From Gammaproteobacteria bacterium 53_120_T64 (GTDB lineage: Bacteria; Pseudomonadota; Gammaproteobacteria; Pseudomonadales; Porticoccaceae), in the NCBI GenBank assembly GCA_002162815.1, contig MAAT01000033.1, positions 1 through 50,092 of the forward strand: DNA of 50,092 nucleotides, given 5' to 3'. Made by a program: the position numbers and the translations under genes. Shown piece after piece: positions 37,108-46,875 of the stretch. A model generated the notes under the pieces. It searched no databases, was not told where the DNA came from, and saw only the letters and a program-made list of their open reading frames with translations. Each line of letters opens with the position of its first letter. The stretch's first letter is position 1.

Positions 37108-38634
37108 ATGTGTGGCGTGGTTGGAATTGTCGGTAAAACTGATGTTAATTTACAGCTCTACGATGCATTGATCATGCTGCAACATCGTGGTCAGGACGCT
37201 GCGGGCATTATGACCTGTCGCGAGGGTCATCTGCACCAGCGCAAGAATATTGGCCTGGTCAGCGATGTGTTTAAAAGCAGTCATATGAAGGAATTGCTCG
37301 GCCCGATGGGAGTTGGACATGTGCGCTATCCCACGGCCGGCAGTTCCGGGCCCTCGCTGGCGCAACCCTTTTATGTCAATTCGCCCTACGGCATTTGCAT
37401 GGCCCACAACGGCAACTTGACTAACTCCAGCGAATTATCGGAACACGTGTTTAAAAGCGATTTGCGCCATGTCAACACCGACTCCGATTCGGAAATACTG
37501 CTCAATGTCTTTGCCCATGAATTGCAATTACAGGGTAAATTGAAGCCCGAGCCGGCCGATGTTTTCACGGCGGTGGAGCGGGTACATCGCCGTTGCCGTG
37601 GTGCCTATGCCGTCGTCGGCATGATCGCCAACTACGGCCTGTTCGCCTTTCGCGATCCCCACGGTATTCGTCCTCTGGTGTTTGGCAAGCGTCGTACCGA
37701 GAGCGGTTACGAGTATATGGTGGCATCGGAAAGTGTCGCCCTCGACGTACTGGGTTTTGAACTGGAGCGCGATGTCGCCCCCGGCGAGGCGATCTTTATC
37801 GATACTGCCGGAAAATTTTACGCCCAGCAATGTGTTAAAAATGCCCAGCTCACCCCCTGTATTTTTGAGCAGGTCTATTTTGCGCGCCCCGATTCCCTGA
37901 TGGACAATATTTCTGTTTATAAGGCGCGCCTGCGCATGGGTGAGAAGCTGGCGGCGAAGCTATTGCGGGAGCGGCCCGATCACGATATTGATGTGGTGAT
38001 ACCCGTGCCCGATACCAGTCGCGTTTCCGCCCAGGCGATGGCCGAGGGCTTGGGGGTCAAGTATCGCGAGGGCTTGATGAAAAACCGCTATATCGGCCGC
38101 ACCTTTATTATGCCCGGACAGAAGCAGCGTAAGAAATCGGTGCAGCAAAAGCTTAACGCGGTTAAATTGGAGTTTCAGGGTAAAAATGTGATGTTGGTCG
38201 ATGACTCCATCGTGCGCGGTACGACCTCCGGTGAAATCATTCAAATGGCTCGCGACGCCGGTGCCAACAAGGTGTATATGGCCTCGGCGGCGCCCCCGGT
38301 GCGTTATCCGAATGTCTATGGTATTGATATGCCGGCGGCCAGCGAACTGATTGCCCACGATCGTAGCGTCGCAGAGGTGGCCGAGTGTATTGGCGCCGAT
38401 TGGCTGATTTATCAAGATATAGAGGACCTTATTGCCTGTGGACAGGAGGGTAACCCCAGTATCGAACACTTCGATTGTTCGGTGTTTACCGGAAAGTACA
38501 TTACGTCCGATGTGGATGCCAAATACCTCGAACAATTGGCGGCGAGTCGCAGTGAAAATGGCAAGCGAGAAAGGGATGTCGGCGCCTCCCGCGAGGTGAT
38601 TGGTCTGCATAACTCATCGACGGGGATACACTGA
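37108..38634 (+). CDS. purF: Amidophosphoribosyltransferase
   Basis: The 508-residue enzyme makes phosphoribosylamine, the first step of purine synthesis. The N-terminal nucleophile is Cys2 in [14 protein letters not shown]; the glutaminase half has [16 protein letters not shown] and MAHNGNLTN; the PRT half has [17 protein letters not shown], the PRPP loop. A GAGGTAG site precedes the ATG. Its TGA is directly followed by the metZ ATG, so the genes are coupled. Confidence 0.96.
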   Translation: MCGVVGIVGKTDVNLQLYDALIMLQHRGQDAAGIMTCREGHLHQRKNIGLVSDVFKSSHMKELLGPMGVGHVRYPTAGSSGPSLAQPFYVNSPYGICMAHNGNLTNSSELSEHVFKSDLRHVNTDSDSEILLNVFAHELQLQGKLKPEPADVFTAVERVHRRCRGAYAVVGMIANYGLFAFRDPHGIRPLVFGKRRTESGYEYMVASESVALDVLGFELERDVAPGEAIFIDTAGKFYAQQCVKNAQLTPCIFEQVYFARPDSLMDNISVYKARLRMGEKLAAKLLRERPDHDIDVVIPVPDTSRVSAQAMAEGLGVKYREGLMKNRYIGRTFIMPGQKQRKKSVQQKLNAVKLEFQGKNVMLVDDSIVRGTTSGEIIQMARDAGANKVYMASAAPPVRYPNVYGIDMPAASELIAHDRSVAEVAECIGADWLIYQDIEDLIACGQEGNPSIEHFDCSVFTGKYITSDVDAKYLEQLAASRSENGKRERDVGASREVIGLHNSSTGIH

Positions 38635-39858
38635 ATGAGTCAAGCTGGCGACGAACTATTCGGTGAGGAACAACGAGACGATCCTCTGGCGGGTGCGATG
38701 CTCGACACTCTCGCGGTGAGGGCGGGGCAGCGCAGATCTATGGAGGGCGAACACAGTGAGGCGATCTACACCACCTCAAGCTATGTCTTTGCCAGTGCGG
38801 CAGAGGCGGCGGCGCGTTTTAGCGGCGAACAGCCGGGCAATGTCTACTCCCGCTACACCAACCCCACGGTGCGCACCTTTGAGGAGCGCATTGCTGCGTT
38901 GGAGGGAGCCGAGCAGGCGGTGGCGACATCGTCGGGTATGGCGGCCATTCTCAGCACCTGTTTGGCACTGCTGAAAAGTGGCGATCATATCGTTTGCTCG
39001 CGCAGTGTGTTTGGTACCACCACGGTGCTACTCAACAAGTATCTCGGTAAATTTGGCGTTGATACCAGTGTTGTTCCCCTCACTGATATTGCGGCCTGGG
39101 AAGCGGCGATTCGCCCGCAGACAAAACTACTGTTTCTTGAAACACCCTCCAACCCCCTATGTGAAGTCGGTGATCTCGCCGCCTTGTCGGCACTGGCAAA
39201 ACGTCACAATGTACTGCTGGTGGTCGATAATTGTCTTTGTACTCCCGCCCTGCAGCGGCCACTAGAGATGGGGGCCGATATCGTTATTCACTCGGCTACG
39301 AAGTACCTCGATGGTCAGGGGCGTTGCCTCGGTGGTGTCGCCTTGGGGCGCAGTGAATTGATGGACGAGGTGCTGGGTTTTGTGCGCTCGGCGGGGCCAA
39401 CCATGAGCCCCTTTAATGCCTGGGTATTCCTCAAGGGTCTCGAGACGCTACGCCTGCGGATGGAGGCCCACAGTGCCAGCGCTATGACATTGGCTCGTTG
39501 GCTTACTGAACAGCCAGCGGTCGAAAAAGTGTTTTATAGCGGGCTGGAAAATCATCCCGGCCACGCGCTAGCGGCACAACAGCAGAGTGGCTTTGGTGGC
39601 GTCTTATCGTTTCGTGTGGTCGGTGGTCGCGAGCAAGCTTGGCAGGTGATCGACAGCACACGTATTCTTTCGTTGACCGCCAATCTTGGTGATGCCAAAA
39701 CCACCATTGTCCATCCGGCAACCACCACCCACGGTAGGCTCAGCGCCGAGGATAAAGCGGCATCGGGTATTACCGAGAACCTTATCCGTGTTGCCGTTGG
39801 CCTCGAGGCCATAGCGGATATAAAAATCGATTTACAGCGCGGCCTAGCACTAATTTAG
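38635..39858 (+). CDS. metZ: O-succinylhomoserine sulfhydrylase
   Basis: A 407-residue PLP enzyme of the Cys/Met family that makes homocysteine from O-succinylhomoserine and sulfide. The PLP Lys is K223 in IHSATKYLDGQGR; SRYTNPTVRTFEERIAALEG and ATSSGMAAIL are family markers. The reading of MetZ rather than MetB or MetC is supported by its location directly after purF, as in Pseudomonas. It begins right at the purF stop. A 7-bp inverted repeat (39868-39874/39889-39895) follows. Confidence 0.92.
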   Translation: MSQAGDELFGEEQRDDPLAGAMLDTLAVRAGQRRSMEGEHSEAIYTTSSYVFASAAEAAARFSGEQPGNVYSRYTNPTVRTFEERIAALEGAEQAVATSSGMAAILSTCLALLKSGDHIVCSRSVFGTTTVLLNKYLGKFGVDTSVVPLTDIAAWEAAIRPQTKLLFLETPSNPLCEVGDLAALSALAKRHNVLLVVDNCLCTPALQRPLEMGADIVIHSATKYLDGQGRCLGGVALGRSELMDEVLGFVRSAGPTMSPFNAWVFLKGLETLRLRMEAHSASAMTLARWLTEQPAVEKVFYSGLENHPGHALAAQQQSGFGGVLSFRVVGGREQAWQVIDSTRILSLTANLGDAKTTIVHPATTTHGRLSAEDKAASGITENLIRVAVGLEAIADIKIDLQRGLALI

Positions 39859-39955
39859 GTCCTTAAGTACTGGTATCAGAAAACGTTAACCAGTAGGGTT
39901 GAGATAGGCGAGCATCAGCCAATAGATTTGAAATAATAAACTTGAGCGTGGCAAT

Positions 39956-40879
39956 TTGAGCAAAGCAAGCCAACAAATTACCGAAGCCATTATCGATCGC
40001 GTCGAAAGTGTGCTGGTTGGCAAGCAACACGCGGTGCGTTTGGCGCTGGCTTGTCTCTACGCCGGTGGGCATTTATTGATCGAAGATCTACCGGGTATGG
40101 GCAAGACCACCCTGGCCCAGGCCCTAGCCGCCGCTATTGGGCTGAGTTACACCCGGGTTCAATTTACCAGTGATTTATTGCCCGCCGATATTATCGGCGT
40201 TTCGGTTTACGATAGAAATAAAGCGGCCTTTGAGTTTCACCCCGGGCCCTTGTTTAATCAGCTGGTACTGGCCGATGAAATTAATCGCACGACACCAAAG
40301 ACACAGAGCGCACTGCTTGAAGCCATGGCCGAAGGGCAGGTTTCGGTGGAGGGCGAAACTCGTCAGTTGCCCCAGCCTTTCTATGTGATCGCCACACAAA
40401 ACCCACTGTCCCAGTCGGGTACGTTCCCATTACCTGAATCTCAGCTCGATCGCTTTTTAATGCGCCTGCGCCTGGGTTATCCCGATCCGGAGGCGGAGCG
40501 GCAGTTGTTATCGGGTGCCGACCCGCGTTCAAAACTCGCGTCGATGTCTCGGGGAGTAACACCGCTGCAGTTGGCAACACTACAAGAGGAAGTCAGCCAA
40601 GTTAAGGTGTCGGCGAGCCTGGTCGACTATTTACAGCGTCTACTACAGTTCACTCGCAACAGTGGCGATGTTGACTACGGTATCTCACCCCGCGGAGGTA
40701 TGGCGGTACTGAAAAGCGCCCGAGCCTGGGCCTTAATGGCTGGTCGAGACTATGTTATACCGGAGGATATTCAGGCTGTCTTCGCCCCGGTGTGTGCCCA
40801 CCGCTTACCGGTCAGTGGCGGCGAGCACAGGGCTGAAAATTTTATTCAGCAGACCTTGAACTCGGTCGACATCATTTAG
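39956..40879 (+). CDS. MoxR-family AAA+ ATPase
   Basis: A 307-residue ATPase thought to assist maturation of partner proteins, often together with DUF58 proteins. Walker A is EDLPGMGKTTLAQALA (about residues 43-58), Walker B is LVLADEINRTTPKTQ, and sensor regions include VIATQNPLSQSG and LPESQLDRFLMR. The start TTG at 39956 follows a weak ribosome site (GAGCGTGG). It opens a three-gene cluster with a DUF58 gene and a transglutaminase gene. Confidence 0.92.
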   Translation: MSKASQQITEAIIDRVESVLVGKQHAVRLALACLYAGGHLLIEDLPGMGKTTLAQALAAAIGLSYTRVQFTSDLLPADIIGVSVYDRNKAAFEFHPGPLFNQLVLADEINRTTPKTQSALLEAMAEGQVSVEGETRQLPQPFYVIATQNPLSQSGTFPLPESQLDRFLMRLRLGYPDPEAERQLLSGADPRSKLASMSRGVTPLQLATLQEEVSQVKVSASLVDYLQRLLQFTRNSGDVDYGISPRGGMAVLKSARAWALMAGRDYVIPEDIQAVFAPVCAHRLPVSGGEHRAENFIQQTLNSVDII

Positions 40880-40902
40880 TCGCAATTTGGATAGTGCTGA
40901 TC

Positions 40903-41901
40903 ATGATTAAGCGGTGGCGGCAAATATTAGACAGGCGCTACCAGCAATGGATTACACGGCGCTTGCCGCCGATTAAAAAAATCAGGCTCGATAATCGTAA
41001 ACTGTTTATTTTCCCCACTCGCGCTGGTGTTGTGTTTTTGGGCTTGCTGGTTTTACTCTGGTTAATGGCTACCAACTTCGAAAATAATGTGGTTTTTGCC
41101 TTTACCTTTTTACTCGCCGCACTGTTTATTATCGCCGTCTTCCACACCTTTTTGAATCTCTCTGGCCTGCATATTGAAGGAGCTAGGGCGAGCCCAGGCT
41201 TTGCCGGTCAAACCGCCGAATTTGAGTATTTATTGAGCCAAACAGGCCAGCGCCAGCGCTATAGTATTGAATTTTCACATCCGGGCGTGGAGCCCACTGT
41301 GGTGTCGTTGACGGGTGGTGAAGTGACGTCGATTTATCTTGCTATTCCGGTTAATAGGCGGGGTTGGTGTCAAGCTCGACGCATTAGGGTACACAGTGTT
41401 TATCCTCTGGGCTTATTGAAAGTCTGGACCTACCTGCAATTTAATAGTTCGGCTCTGGTCTACCCACAGGCTATCGATACTGCCTTGCCAGCGCAGGGGG
41501 CAGCGGGGCTGGGTGATAAAGCACCACCCGAGAACTACATGGCTAATAACAGTGGCAGTGAGGATTTTGTCGGCTTGGAAAAATACCGCCTCGGTGAATC
41601 TCTGCGTCATATTGCCTGGAAGCAGTTTGCCCGCGAGCAGGGTTTATTAACGAAGCACTACGCCGATGCCATCGACGATGAGCTTTGGCTCGACTGGGAG
41701 CTCTTGCCCGGTCTGGATAGCGAAGCACGATTGTCCAGACTCTGTGCCTGGACTTTAGGTTTTAGCGAAAACCAACAGCCTTATGGCTTGCGACTACCGG
41801 GTGTAGAGCTGGCACCGGGTACGGGTCGCGCCCACCGCGATGCCGTGCTGCGTGAGCTGGCATTATTCGAGCAGCCAAAAGTGGCGGCAGGGCCGGTATG
41901 A
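40903..41901 (+). CDS. DUF58 domain protein
   Basis: The 332-residue protein has two N-terminal helices (TRAGVVFLGLLVLLWLMA and NVVFAFTFLLAALFIIAVF) and the DUF58 motif GSEDFVGLEKYRLGES followed by IAWKQFAREQGLLTK near residue 215. DUF58 proteins are partners of MoxR ATPases; they may have a von Willebrand-like fold. ATG at 40903 is chosen; a GTG three codons earlier is possible. The last 4 bases overlap the next gene (ATGA). Confidence 0.88.
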   Translation: MIKRWRQILDRRYQQWITRRLPPIKKIRLDNRKLFIFPTRAGVVFLGLLVLLWLMATNFENNVVFAFTFLLAALFIIAVFHTFLNLSGLHIEGARASPGFAGQTAEFEYLLSQTGQRQRYSIEFSHPGVEPTVVSLTGGEVTSIYLAIPVNRRGWCQARRIRVHSVYPLGLLKVWTYLQFNSSALVYPQAIDTALPAQGAAGLGDKAPPENYMANNSGSEDFVGLEKYRLGESLRHIAWKQFAREQGLLTKHYADAIDDELWLDWELLPGLDSEARLSRLCAWTLGFSENQQPYGLRLPGVELAPGTGRAHRDAVLRELALFEQPKVAAGPV

Positions 41902-43931
41902 GGCCGCTATGGCAAATACCCCGAGACGGCTTGTTCTGGCTGCTGATTAGCGTACTGATCAGCATTGCCCTGCACTTTGACCATCTACCGCCCTGGGTTG
42001 CGCTAGCGGGCATTGTCGCAGCGCTTTGGCAAATCCAGCTCTATCGTGAGCGCTGGCGTCAGCCGGGCCGCCTGCTTAAATGGAGCCTTGCCGGTGCTTG
42101 TGGCGCCGGTTTGTTACTGCACTATGGGCGCATGACAGGGCTTGAGCCGATGGTGGCGCTGTTATTCAGCGGCTATATACTTAAGTTGTTAGAAATTCAT
42201 CACCGTCGCGATGCCTTGGTACTGCTCTACCTTTCCTACCTTATTATTATTTTACAAAGCCTGTTTTCAACCACTATAGGTGCCAGTCTATTGGTGTTAA
42301 TGGCGCTGTTACCGGTCACCGCTGCCCTCGTGGCGATGCATGGGAGCACTGATAACAGTCGGCCAGCCACCGCCTTGCGCACCGCGCTGAGCATGACCTT
42401 GCAGGCGATGCCTTTAATGCTGGTGATGTTTATTGTGATGCCGCGCATTGGCTCCCTGTGGGCCGTGCCCCAGCAAAACAGTGCTACCACCGGGGTGAGT
42501 GACAGCATGTCGCCGGGTGATATGACACAACTGGGGCGCAGTGGTGCCGTGGCCTTTCGAGTTGAATTTGATGGCCCGATACCGGCGCAACATAAGCTCT
42601 ACTGGCGCGGTCTGGTGTTCTCCTCTTTTGACGGTCGCCGCTGGGAGCAGCAAGCTTCGAAGGCATACCAAGACGGCCAGTTTTTACAGTGGCCGAACCA
42701 GCCTCTGGCAGCTTGGGACAAGATGATTGTTCGCCGTGGCCAGGCGCTGTCCTATCGCGTCACATTGGAGGCTACCCATAGCCCCTGGCTGTTTGCTCTC
42801 TCAACACCGGTATCGCGATCGTCGAGCGTTGCGCTGAGTCGGGACTTTCGCCTAGTGAACAATGAACCGGTGGTATCCAAACTGCAATACCCGGTGACGT
42901 CGTGGCTTGAGCATCAACTCGAACCCTCTAGCCTGCCGGACTGGCGGCATAATATAGAGTTGGCTCTACCTGCCGGCTACAACCCAAAAACGCGCGCCAT
43001 TGCCAAACAATGGCGGGAAGAAACGCCCGATATCGCGGCACTGATTGATCGCTTGCTGGGCTTGTTTAATCGGGAATTTATTTACACCCTGCGGCCCCCA
43101 GCACTGGGGAAACACACGGTCGATGAGTTTTTATGGGGAACAAAAAAAGGCTTTTGTGAATTTTACGCTAGCAGTTTTGTGTTTTTTATGCGGGCGGCGG
43201 GCGTACCGGCCCGTGTCGTGGTGGGTTATCAGGGCGGTGAACGCCACCCCAGCGAAAACTATTTATTGGTACACCAGTACGATGCCCACGCCTGGGCAGA
43301 AGTGTGGATAGAGGGCCAGGGCTGGTTGCGCGTGGATCCCACGGCCGCTGTCGCGCCGCAGCGTATTGAAATAAGCTTTGCCGATTTGTTCGCCGAGCGG
43401 GAAGGGTTTTTGTCGGCCTCACCTTTTTCATTAGAGCACTTGCGCGATATTGATTGGCTCAATAAGCTCCGTTTAAAACTGGATGCTATGGACTATGCCT
43501 GGTCGAAATGGGTCTTGGGTTACGAGAACATACAAAACGATTTTTTACTCGGCCTACTAGGGGGCATTACACCGCAGCGCATAGCTCTGTTGTTATTGTT
43601 TGCGGGTGGTATAGCTCTATTGCCAGTATTTATTATGTTGTATTTAAGCCGTGAAAAAAGTACACGAGATCAACTAGACCGGCTGTTCCTACAGTACTGC
43701 ACGCGATTAGAAGATATTGGTTTAGCGCGCAAACCGGGGGAGGGGCCTCGGGATTTCGCGGAGCGTATTTACCAGCGCGCCCCGAGCCTTACAGTGCCGG
43801 TCGATACCTTGACTCAGCTCTATGAAAGCGCACGTTATTCAGAAATAAAGGTGGGTGATGTTCAGCGCTTTAAAGTGGCACTTAAGGCCTTTAAACCCTC
43901 ACGCAAGGCTCTACTGAGCAGTTCTTGCTAG
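41898..43931 (+). CDS. TgpA-like transglutaminase-domain membrane protein
   Basis: A 677-residue inner-membrane protein with the TgpA layout: about six N-terminal helices (DUF3488, 1-180), a periplasmic region, a transglutaminase core with Cys420 in KKGFCEFYASSFVFFMRAAG, His in YDAHAWAEVW and Asp in WLRVDPTAAVAP, a further helix (LLLLFAGGIALLPVFIMLY) and a DUF4129-like C-terminus (PGEGPRDFAERI). The catalytic triad is complete. In Pseudomonas aeruginosa TgpA is essential; here the moxR-DUF58-tgpA order is conserved. Confidence 0.92.
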   Translation: MRPLWQIPRDGLFWLLISVLISIALHFDHLPPWVALAGIVAALWQIQLYRERWRQPGRLLKWSLAGACGAGLLLHYGRMTGLEPMVALLFSGYILKLLEIHHRRDALVLLYLSYLIIILQSLFSTTIGASLLVLMALLPVTAALVAMHGSTDNSRPATALRTALSMTLQAMPLMLVMFIVMPRIGSLWAVPQQNSATTGVSDSMSPGDMTQLGRSGAVAFRVEFDGPIPAQHKLYWRGLVFSSFDGRRWEQQASKAYQDGQFLQWPNQPLAAWDKMIVRRGQALSYRVTLEATHSPWLFALSTPVSRSSSVALSRDFRLVNNEPVVSKLQYPVTSWLEHQLEPSSLPDWRHNIELALPAGYNPKTRAIAKQWREETPDIAALIDRLLGLFNREFIYTLRPPALGKHTVDEFLWGTKKGFCEFYASSFVFFMRAAGVPARVVVGYQGGERHPSENYLLVHQYDAHAWAEVWIEGQGWLRVDPTAAVAPQRIEISFADLFAEREGFLSASPFSLEHLRDIDWLNKLRLKLDAMDYAWSKWVLGYENIQNDFLLGLLGGITPQRIALLLLFAGGIALLPVFIMLYLSREKSTRDQLDRLFLQYCTRLEDIGLARKPGEGPRDFAERIYQRAPSLTVPVDTLTQLYESARYSEIKVGDVQRFKVALKAFKPSRKALLSSSC

Positions 43932-43947
43932 ATTGACACAACAAGCG

Positions 43948-44781
43948 CTACCCGATTGATGGCCCGAACTGAATCGCAGAGACTTGGGCACCTAATACCT
44001 GGTCCCGATAGATAGCAAGGCCGGCTTCATTTTCCGCAGCTCCAGCGGCAAACATTAAAGGCAGTAAGTGTTCCTCTCGAGGGTGGGCCTCGTGGGCGCT
44101 AGGGGCCTTTTGCCAATCACAGAGCAAGTCCGCCCTTTTTTGGCCATTGGTTGCGCAGGTAGCGCGTAACCAGTTATCGAATTTCAGCGCATCGGGCTTA
44201 TTCTGGCCGGGTGTCATCAGTGCCTGCATATTGTGATAACTCATGCCGCTACCGACAATTAATGTGCCTTGTTGGCGTAGGGGGGCTAGGGCGCGACCGA
44301 CGGCGAGGTGGTGGGCCGGATCGAGATCCTGGCGCAATGAAATTTGTACAAGCGGTATATTGGCCTCGGGGTAAATAAGTTTAAAGGGAATAAATGTGCC
44401 GTGGTCGATACCGTGTTCGGTGTCTAAGGCTGCGGGAATACCCGCAGTATCCAGCAAGCCTTGAATTTGCTCTGCGAGCTGGGGCGATCCCGGTGCCGGG
44501 TATTCAAGTTCGTAGGTGTGAGGGGGGAAACCCAGGTAATCATAAATTAGCGCGGGACGGGGCTTGGCGTTAATCCGTATTGCCTCACTCTCCCAATGCG
44601 CGGAACAGACCACTATTTGCGCGGGCTCGGCGCCTATGGAATCTGCCAACTGCCGCAGCCAGCTGGCCATCTTGTGCCACGTATCCTCAGGGCCCATTGT
44701 CCAATCCATAAAAAAACAGGGGCCTCCACCGTGGGGAATGTAGAGGCTGGGGAAGGTTGTTGTTTTATCGTTTGCGCTCAT
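43948..44781 (-). CDS. DODA-type extradiol aromatic ring-opening dioxygenase
   Basis: The 277-residue protein belongs to the LigB/DODA superfamily (YgiD type), non-haem enzymes that open catechol rings. Metal-ligand His residues are in YIPHGGGPCFF, CSAHWESEAI and HGIDHGTFIPF, and GSGMSYHNMQ is typical of the family. The ATG at 44781 (MSANDKT) has TAGGTG upstream; a GTG at 44793 is less likely. It is convergent with the tgpA cluster, 16 bases apart. The physiological substrate is unknown. Confidence 0.88.
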   Translation of the reverse strand: MSANDKTTTFPSLYIPHGGGPCFFMDWTMGPEDTWHKMASWLRQLADSIGAEPAQIVVCSAHWESEAIRINAKPRPALIYDYLGFPPHTYELEYPAPGSPQLAEQIQGLLDTAGIPAALDTEHGIDHGTFIPFKLIYPEANIPLVQISLRQDLDPAHHLAVGRALAPLRQQGTLIVGSGMSYHNMQALMTPGQNKPDALKFDNWLRATCATNGQKRADLLCDWQKAPSAHEAHPREEHLLPLMFAAGAAENEAGLAIYRDQVLGAQVSAIQFGPSIG

Positions 44782-45276
44782 AAATCTTATCACCTACTCG
44801 ATTTTAAGTGCACATTAAGGCCGTTGGCTCACTGCCAGCCAATTTCTGTTGTTGGGCGGGCTTGGTTTTACGTGCCGCTAGGATAACCCTAGATGGTGAG
44901 CTTTTGGCCAATGGCAAAGGATTAATCTATTTTAGGATCGGTTTTGCAAGTATGTTCTATTGTCATGGAATTCGTTTTTATTGGCTATAAAAATAGACTA
45001 AGAATAATTAAAAGTAGATTTTAATGGCCCAGAAATTGTTAGATCAGCTGCTTTATGAGCCGGAATAATCTGGCATCCTGTGAATCAAACTTAATCGTCT
45101 GGAGCGGCTCGATGTCCCCCTGGGTTTGGCGAGCGCTGAATTCACCATGACGAAGCGGGTGACTACATTCTAGCCTAAAGAGGATAGTATCCGGTTCGCG
45201 CACGGTATTGAAGCTATAATCTGTGCTCGCTAAATATGCTATTACACAACACAATAAATATAACGAGGTGAGAAAG
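44782..45276. other. Intergenic stretch without a supported gene
   Basis: A minus-strand frame at 45039-45254 would give 71 residues but has no family resemblance or ribosome site. The bases before 45277 end in a good GAGGTGAG ribosome site. No RNA gene was recognised. This is the left border of the decayed accessory zone. Confidence 0.45.
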
Positions 45277-45333
45277 ATGACAACTACAGCCCTAACTCTA
45301 CCTGTTGACGGAGGCAGTAGTAGCTCGAAATGA
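45277..45333 (+). CDS. 18-residue small ORF with strong ribosome site
   Basis: ATG at 45277 follows GAGGTGAGAAAG, among the best ribosome sites in the window, and runs 18 codons (MTTTALTLPVDGGSSSSK) to TGA at 45331. It might be a small peptide or, more likely in this zone of pseudogenes, the stranded start of a gene whose body was lost. I found no continuation that I could assign to a family. Confidence 0.35.
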   Translation: MTTTALTLPVDGGSSSSK

Positions 45334-45451
45334 GCAATATTTTGATGTCAAGACTTTTGAGGGGGCCTGATACCCCGCAGCTATAAATTTGATTTTCTTT
45401 AAATTTTTGGATATGGGGCGGACGACTGGCTGGTTATTTTTTGGGCTTTAT

Positions 45452-45846
45452 TTATTCCGCCACCGGCCAGACTTCCGCTAGTACTCGAAAGGCACTGGCG
45501 GCTACCGGCTACCGGCTACCGGCTACCGGCCAGCCTACGTAATGGGCGGCGTGGCTAATCATCGCTTCGAGCTGCTCGCGAGTTACCCCTATATTCTTCG
45601 CCCCTGGGAAGTGAATGCGCTGTTCGGCCTCGCGATTAAGTGCGGCGAGAATGGTGCAGGTGATAAGGCAGCGTTGCTCGAGGCTCAATTCATCGCCCTG
45701 CCAGACATCGCCAAATAGGTGTTCCAGGGTGTAGTTGGCGAGCTTCTCCGGCATGGTGGCTCTACTTAATCAGGGCGGGTTTTCGGCCGCTGCGGTGAGT
45801 TTTTTAAAAAGGCGATACCATTTTCATTTTTTTCTTGATACGCCAT
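45452..45846 (-). pseudogene. Carboxymuconolactone-decarboxylase-like gene, decayed
   Basis: The core (start 45754, MPEKLANYTLEHLFGDVW to HAAHYVGWPVA) has the CMD/AhpD-like pattern including LSLEQRCLITCTILAAL and GVTREQLEAMISHAAH. Two lesions are visible. At the 3' side four copies of a 7-base unit (45501-45528) put a TAG in frame after GWPVAGSR; with one copy the frame would run on as ASAFRVLAEVWPVAE to TAA at 45452. Upstream, a 26-codon frame with a good ribosome site (45766-45846, MAYQEKNENGIAFLKN) looks like the family N-terminus in another frame. A slip near 45766 would join them. Confidence 0.7.
45501..45528. repeat. Heptanucleotide tandem repeat in the CMD-like gene
   Basis: Four exact GCTACCG units followed by GC. 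On the coding (minus) strand the unit is CGGTAGC; because 7 is not a multiple of 3, unit number decides which frame follows, and three or more units bring TAG into frame. Only a single unit restores the conserved C-terminus. This is the structure of a contingency locus, or of a slippage accident in a dead gene. Confidence 0.9.
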
Positions 45847-46038
45847 TACGTGCTCCTGGTAATTATTGGTTGATAGTTTTTGCGATAACAGAGACGCCTT
45901 GAAGATGGGGCTAGGTGTCAAAATAGTTTACGATGAGTGGCCGATAAAATTAGCCCGTAAAATTAAACTATATTCTTGTTTGGCGATAATCAAGCCCCAG
46001 CTTGTCGATAATAATAAAATATCAGAATGCTGTGAATA

Positions 46039-46508
46039 ATGAAAAGATTAGAGTAGCAGGTGGCTATTGTCACTGGCGCCGGGCGGGGCATCGGCAAGGC
46101 GATTGCCAGCCACTACGCCCGGGAGGGCGCAAAAGTGCTTATCGCCGAGCGCGATGAAAGCCTGGGTAACAACTTGGCTCAGGAGCTGACTAACACTGGC
46201 GCCGAGGCCCAGTTTGTTCAAATCGACATCAGCCAATTAGCGGATATTGCGGATTTAACGGCGCGCACGAAACAACACTTTGGCGGCATTGATATCCTAG
46301 CGAACAACGCTGCCGTGACCAAAAGCTTGGGTTTTTTGATGTCAGTGAAGCTGACTGGGAGTGGATACACGGTGTCGGCTCAAAGGGCCTGTTTTTTTAC
46401 ATGCAGAGTGTTGCCGCAGTAATGAAAGAACAGGGTCATGGACGCATCGTTAACATTACCTCCATAGCGGGTAAGGCTTATCCGTCGACCTCTAACATTG
46501 CCATTTAG
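46039..46508 (+). pseudogene. Short-chain dehydrogenase/reductase, three lesions
   Basis: The Rossmann start VAIVTGAGRGIGKAIASHYA and the NNAAV motif identify an SDR. From the ATG at 46039 the frame reads MKRLE and meets TAG (46054-46056) before VAIVTG. At 46332-46337 a run of six T should be seven: inserting one restores GFFDVSEADWEWIHG, then GLFFYMQSVAAVMKEQ and GRIVNITSIAGK. The gene then ends in TAG at 46506, before the YxxxK catalytic motif. So it is truncated, frame-shifted and carries a nonsense codon. Its substrate cannot be inferred. Confidence 0.85.
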
Positions 46509-46569
46509 GACCCCCACTTTAATTAGCGTGAAGTAAAAAAAGTCTACCGGGGCATCCCTTGCCATCTCT

Positions 46570-46830
46570 TCAGGTTTGCGCCGTGATAGCAGCTGCGCTA
46601 TTGCGCTCGGGTTTACGCTCTTTCGGTGCATACTCTGTCAGACCGGCGAGTGTTGAGCTGACCTTGCCGCGACGCCTTATCCTATCGACGCCATATTTGA
46701 CATTACCCGTAGCGCGATTTAGTGCTACCAAATGGGGCATATGGCGGGAACTAGGCAATTTAATCGGTAGCGGCGTTAACGCCTCGATTGGCGCCATTGC
46801 TTTGCCAATACTGTGTGCCCTCCCGGCCAA
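46570..46830 (-). pseudogene. Degenerate second copy of tus
   Basis: The frame (86 residues) is a shrunken copy of the adjacent tus homologue. KAMAPIEALTPLPIKL corresponds to KAMDDKIKALTPLLLKH; ALNRATGNVKYGVDRIRRR corresponds to ALNSAKDNFKYAVDRIRHG; LAGLTEYAPKERKPERNS corresponds to LTGLADHALKGLEPRRSE. About fifty residues in between are deleted, the first thirteen codons are gone and everything after about residue 130 is missing. The same 15-bp element as before tus is present 31 bases upstream (46861-46875). Confidence 0.8.
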
Positions 46831-46860
46831 GGCGGCGGTTTTTCCGGCCTTTTTGTCATG

Positions 46861-46875
46861 CTATTATAACATCCC
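46861..46875 (-). promoter_or_regulatory. Conserved 15-bp Ter-like/-10 element before degenerate tus
   Basis: On the minus strand GGGATGTTATAATAG, identical to 47988-48002. It includes TATAAT and, in the same orientation, resembles E. coli Ter (AGNATGTTGTAACTA): GGATGTT-TAA is shared with TerC except one base in the core, and the G at position 6 is kept. It survived while the gene beside it decayed, so it may have a role of its own. Confidence 0.55.

Noticed and set aside
45039-45254. 71-codon minus-strand frame
   Set aside because: No family pattern, no ribosome site, and it runs against the leader of the plus-strand small ORF.
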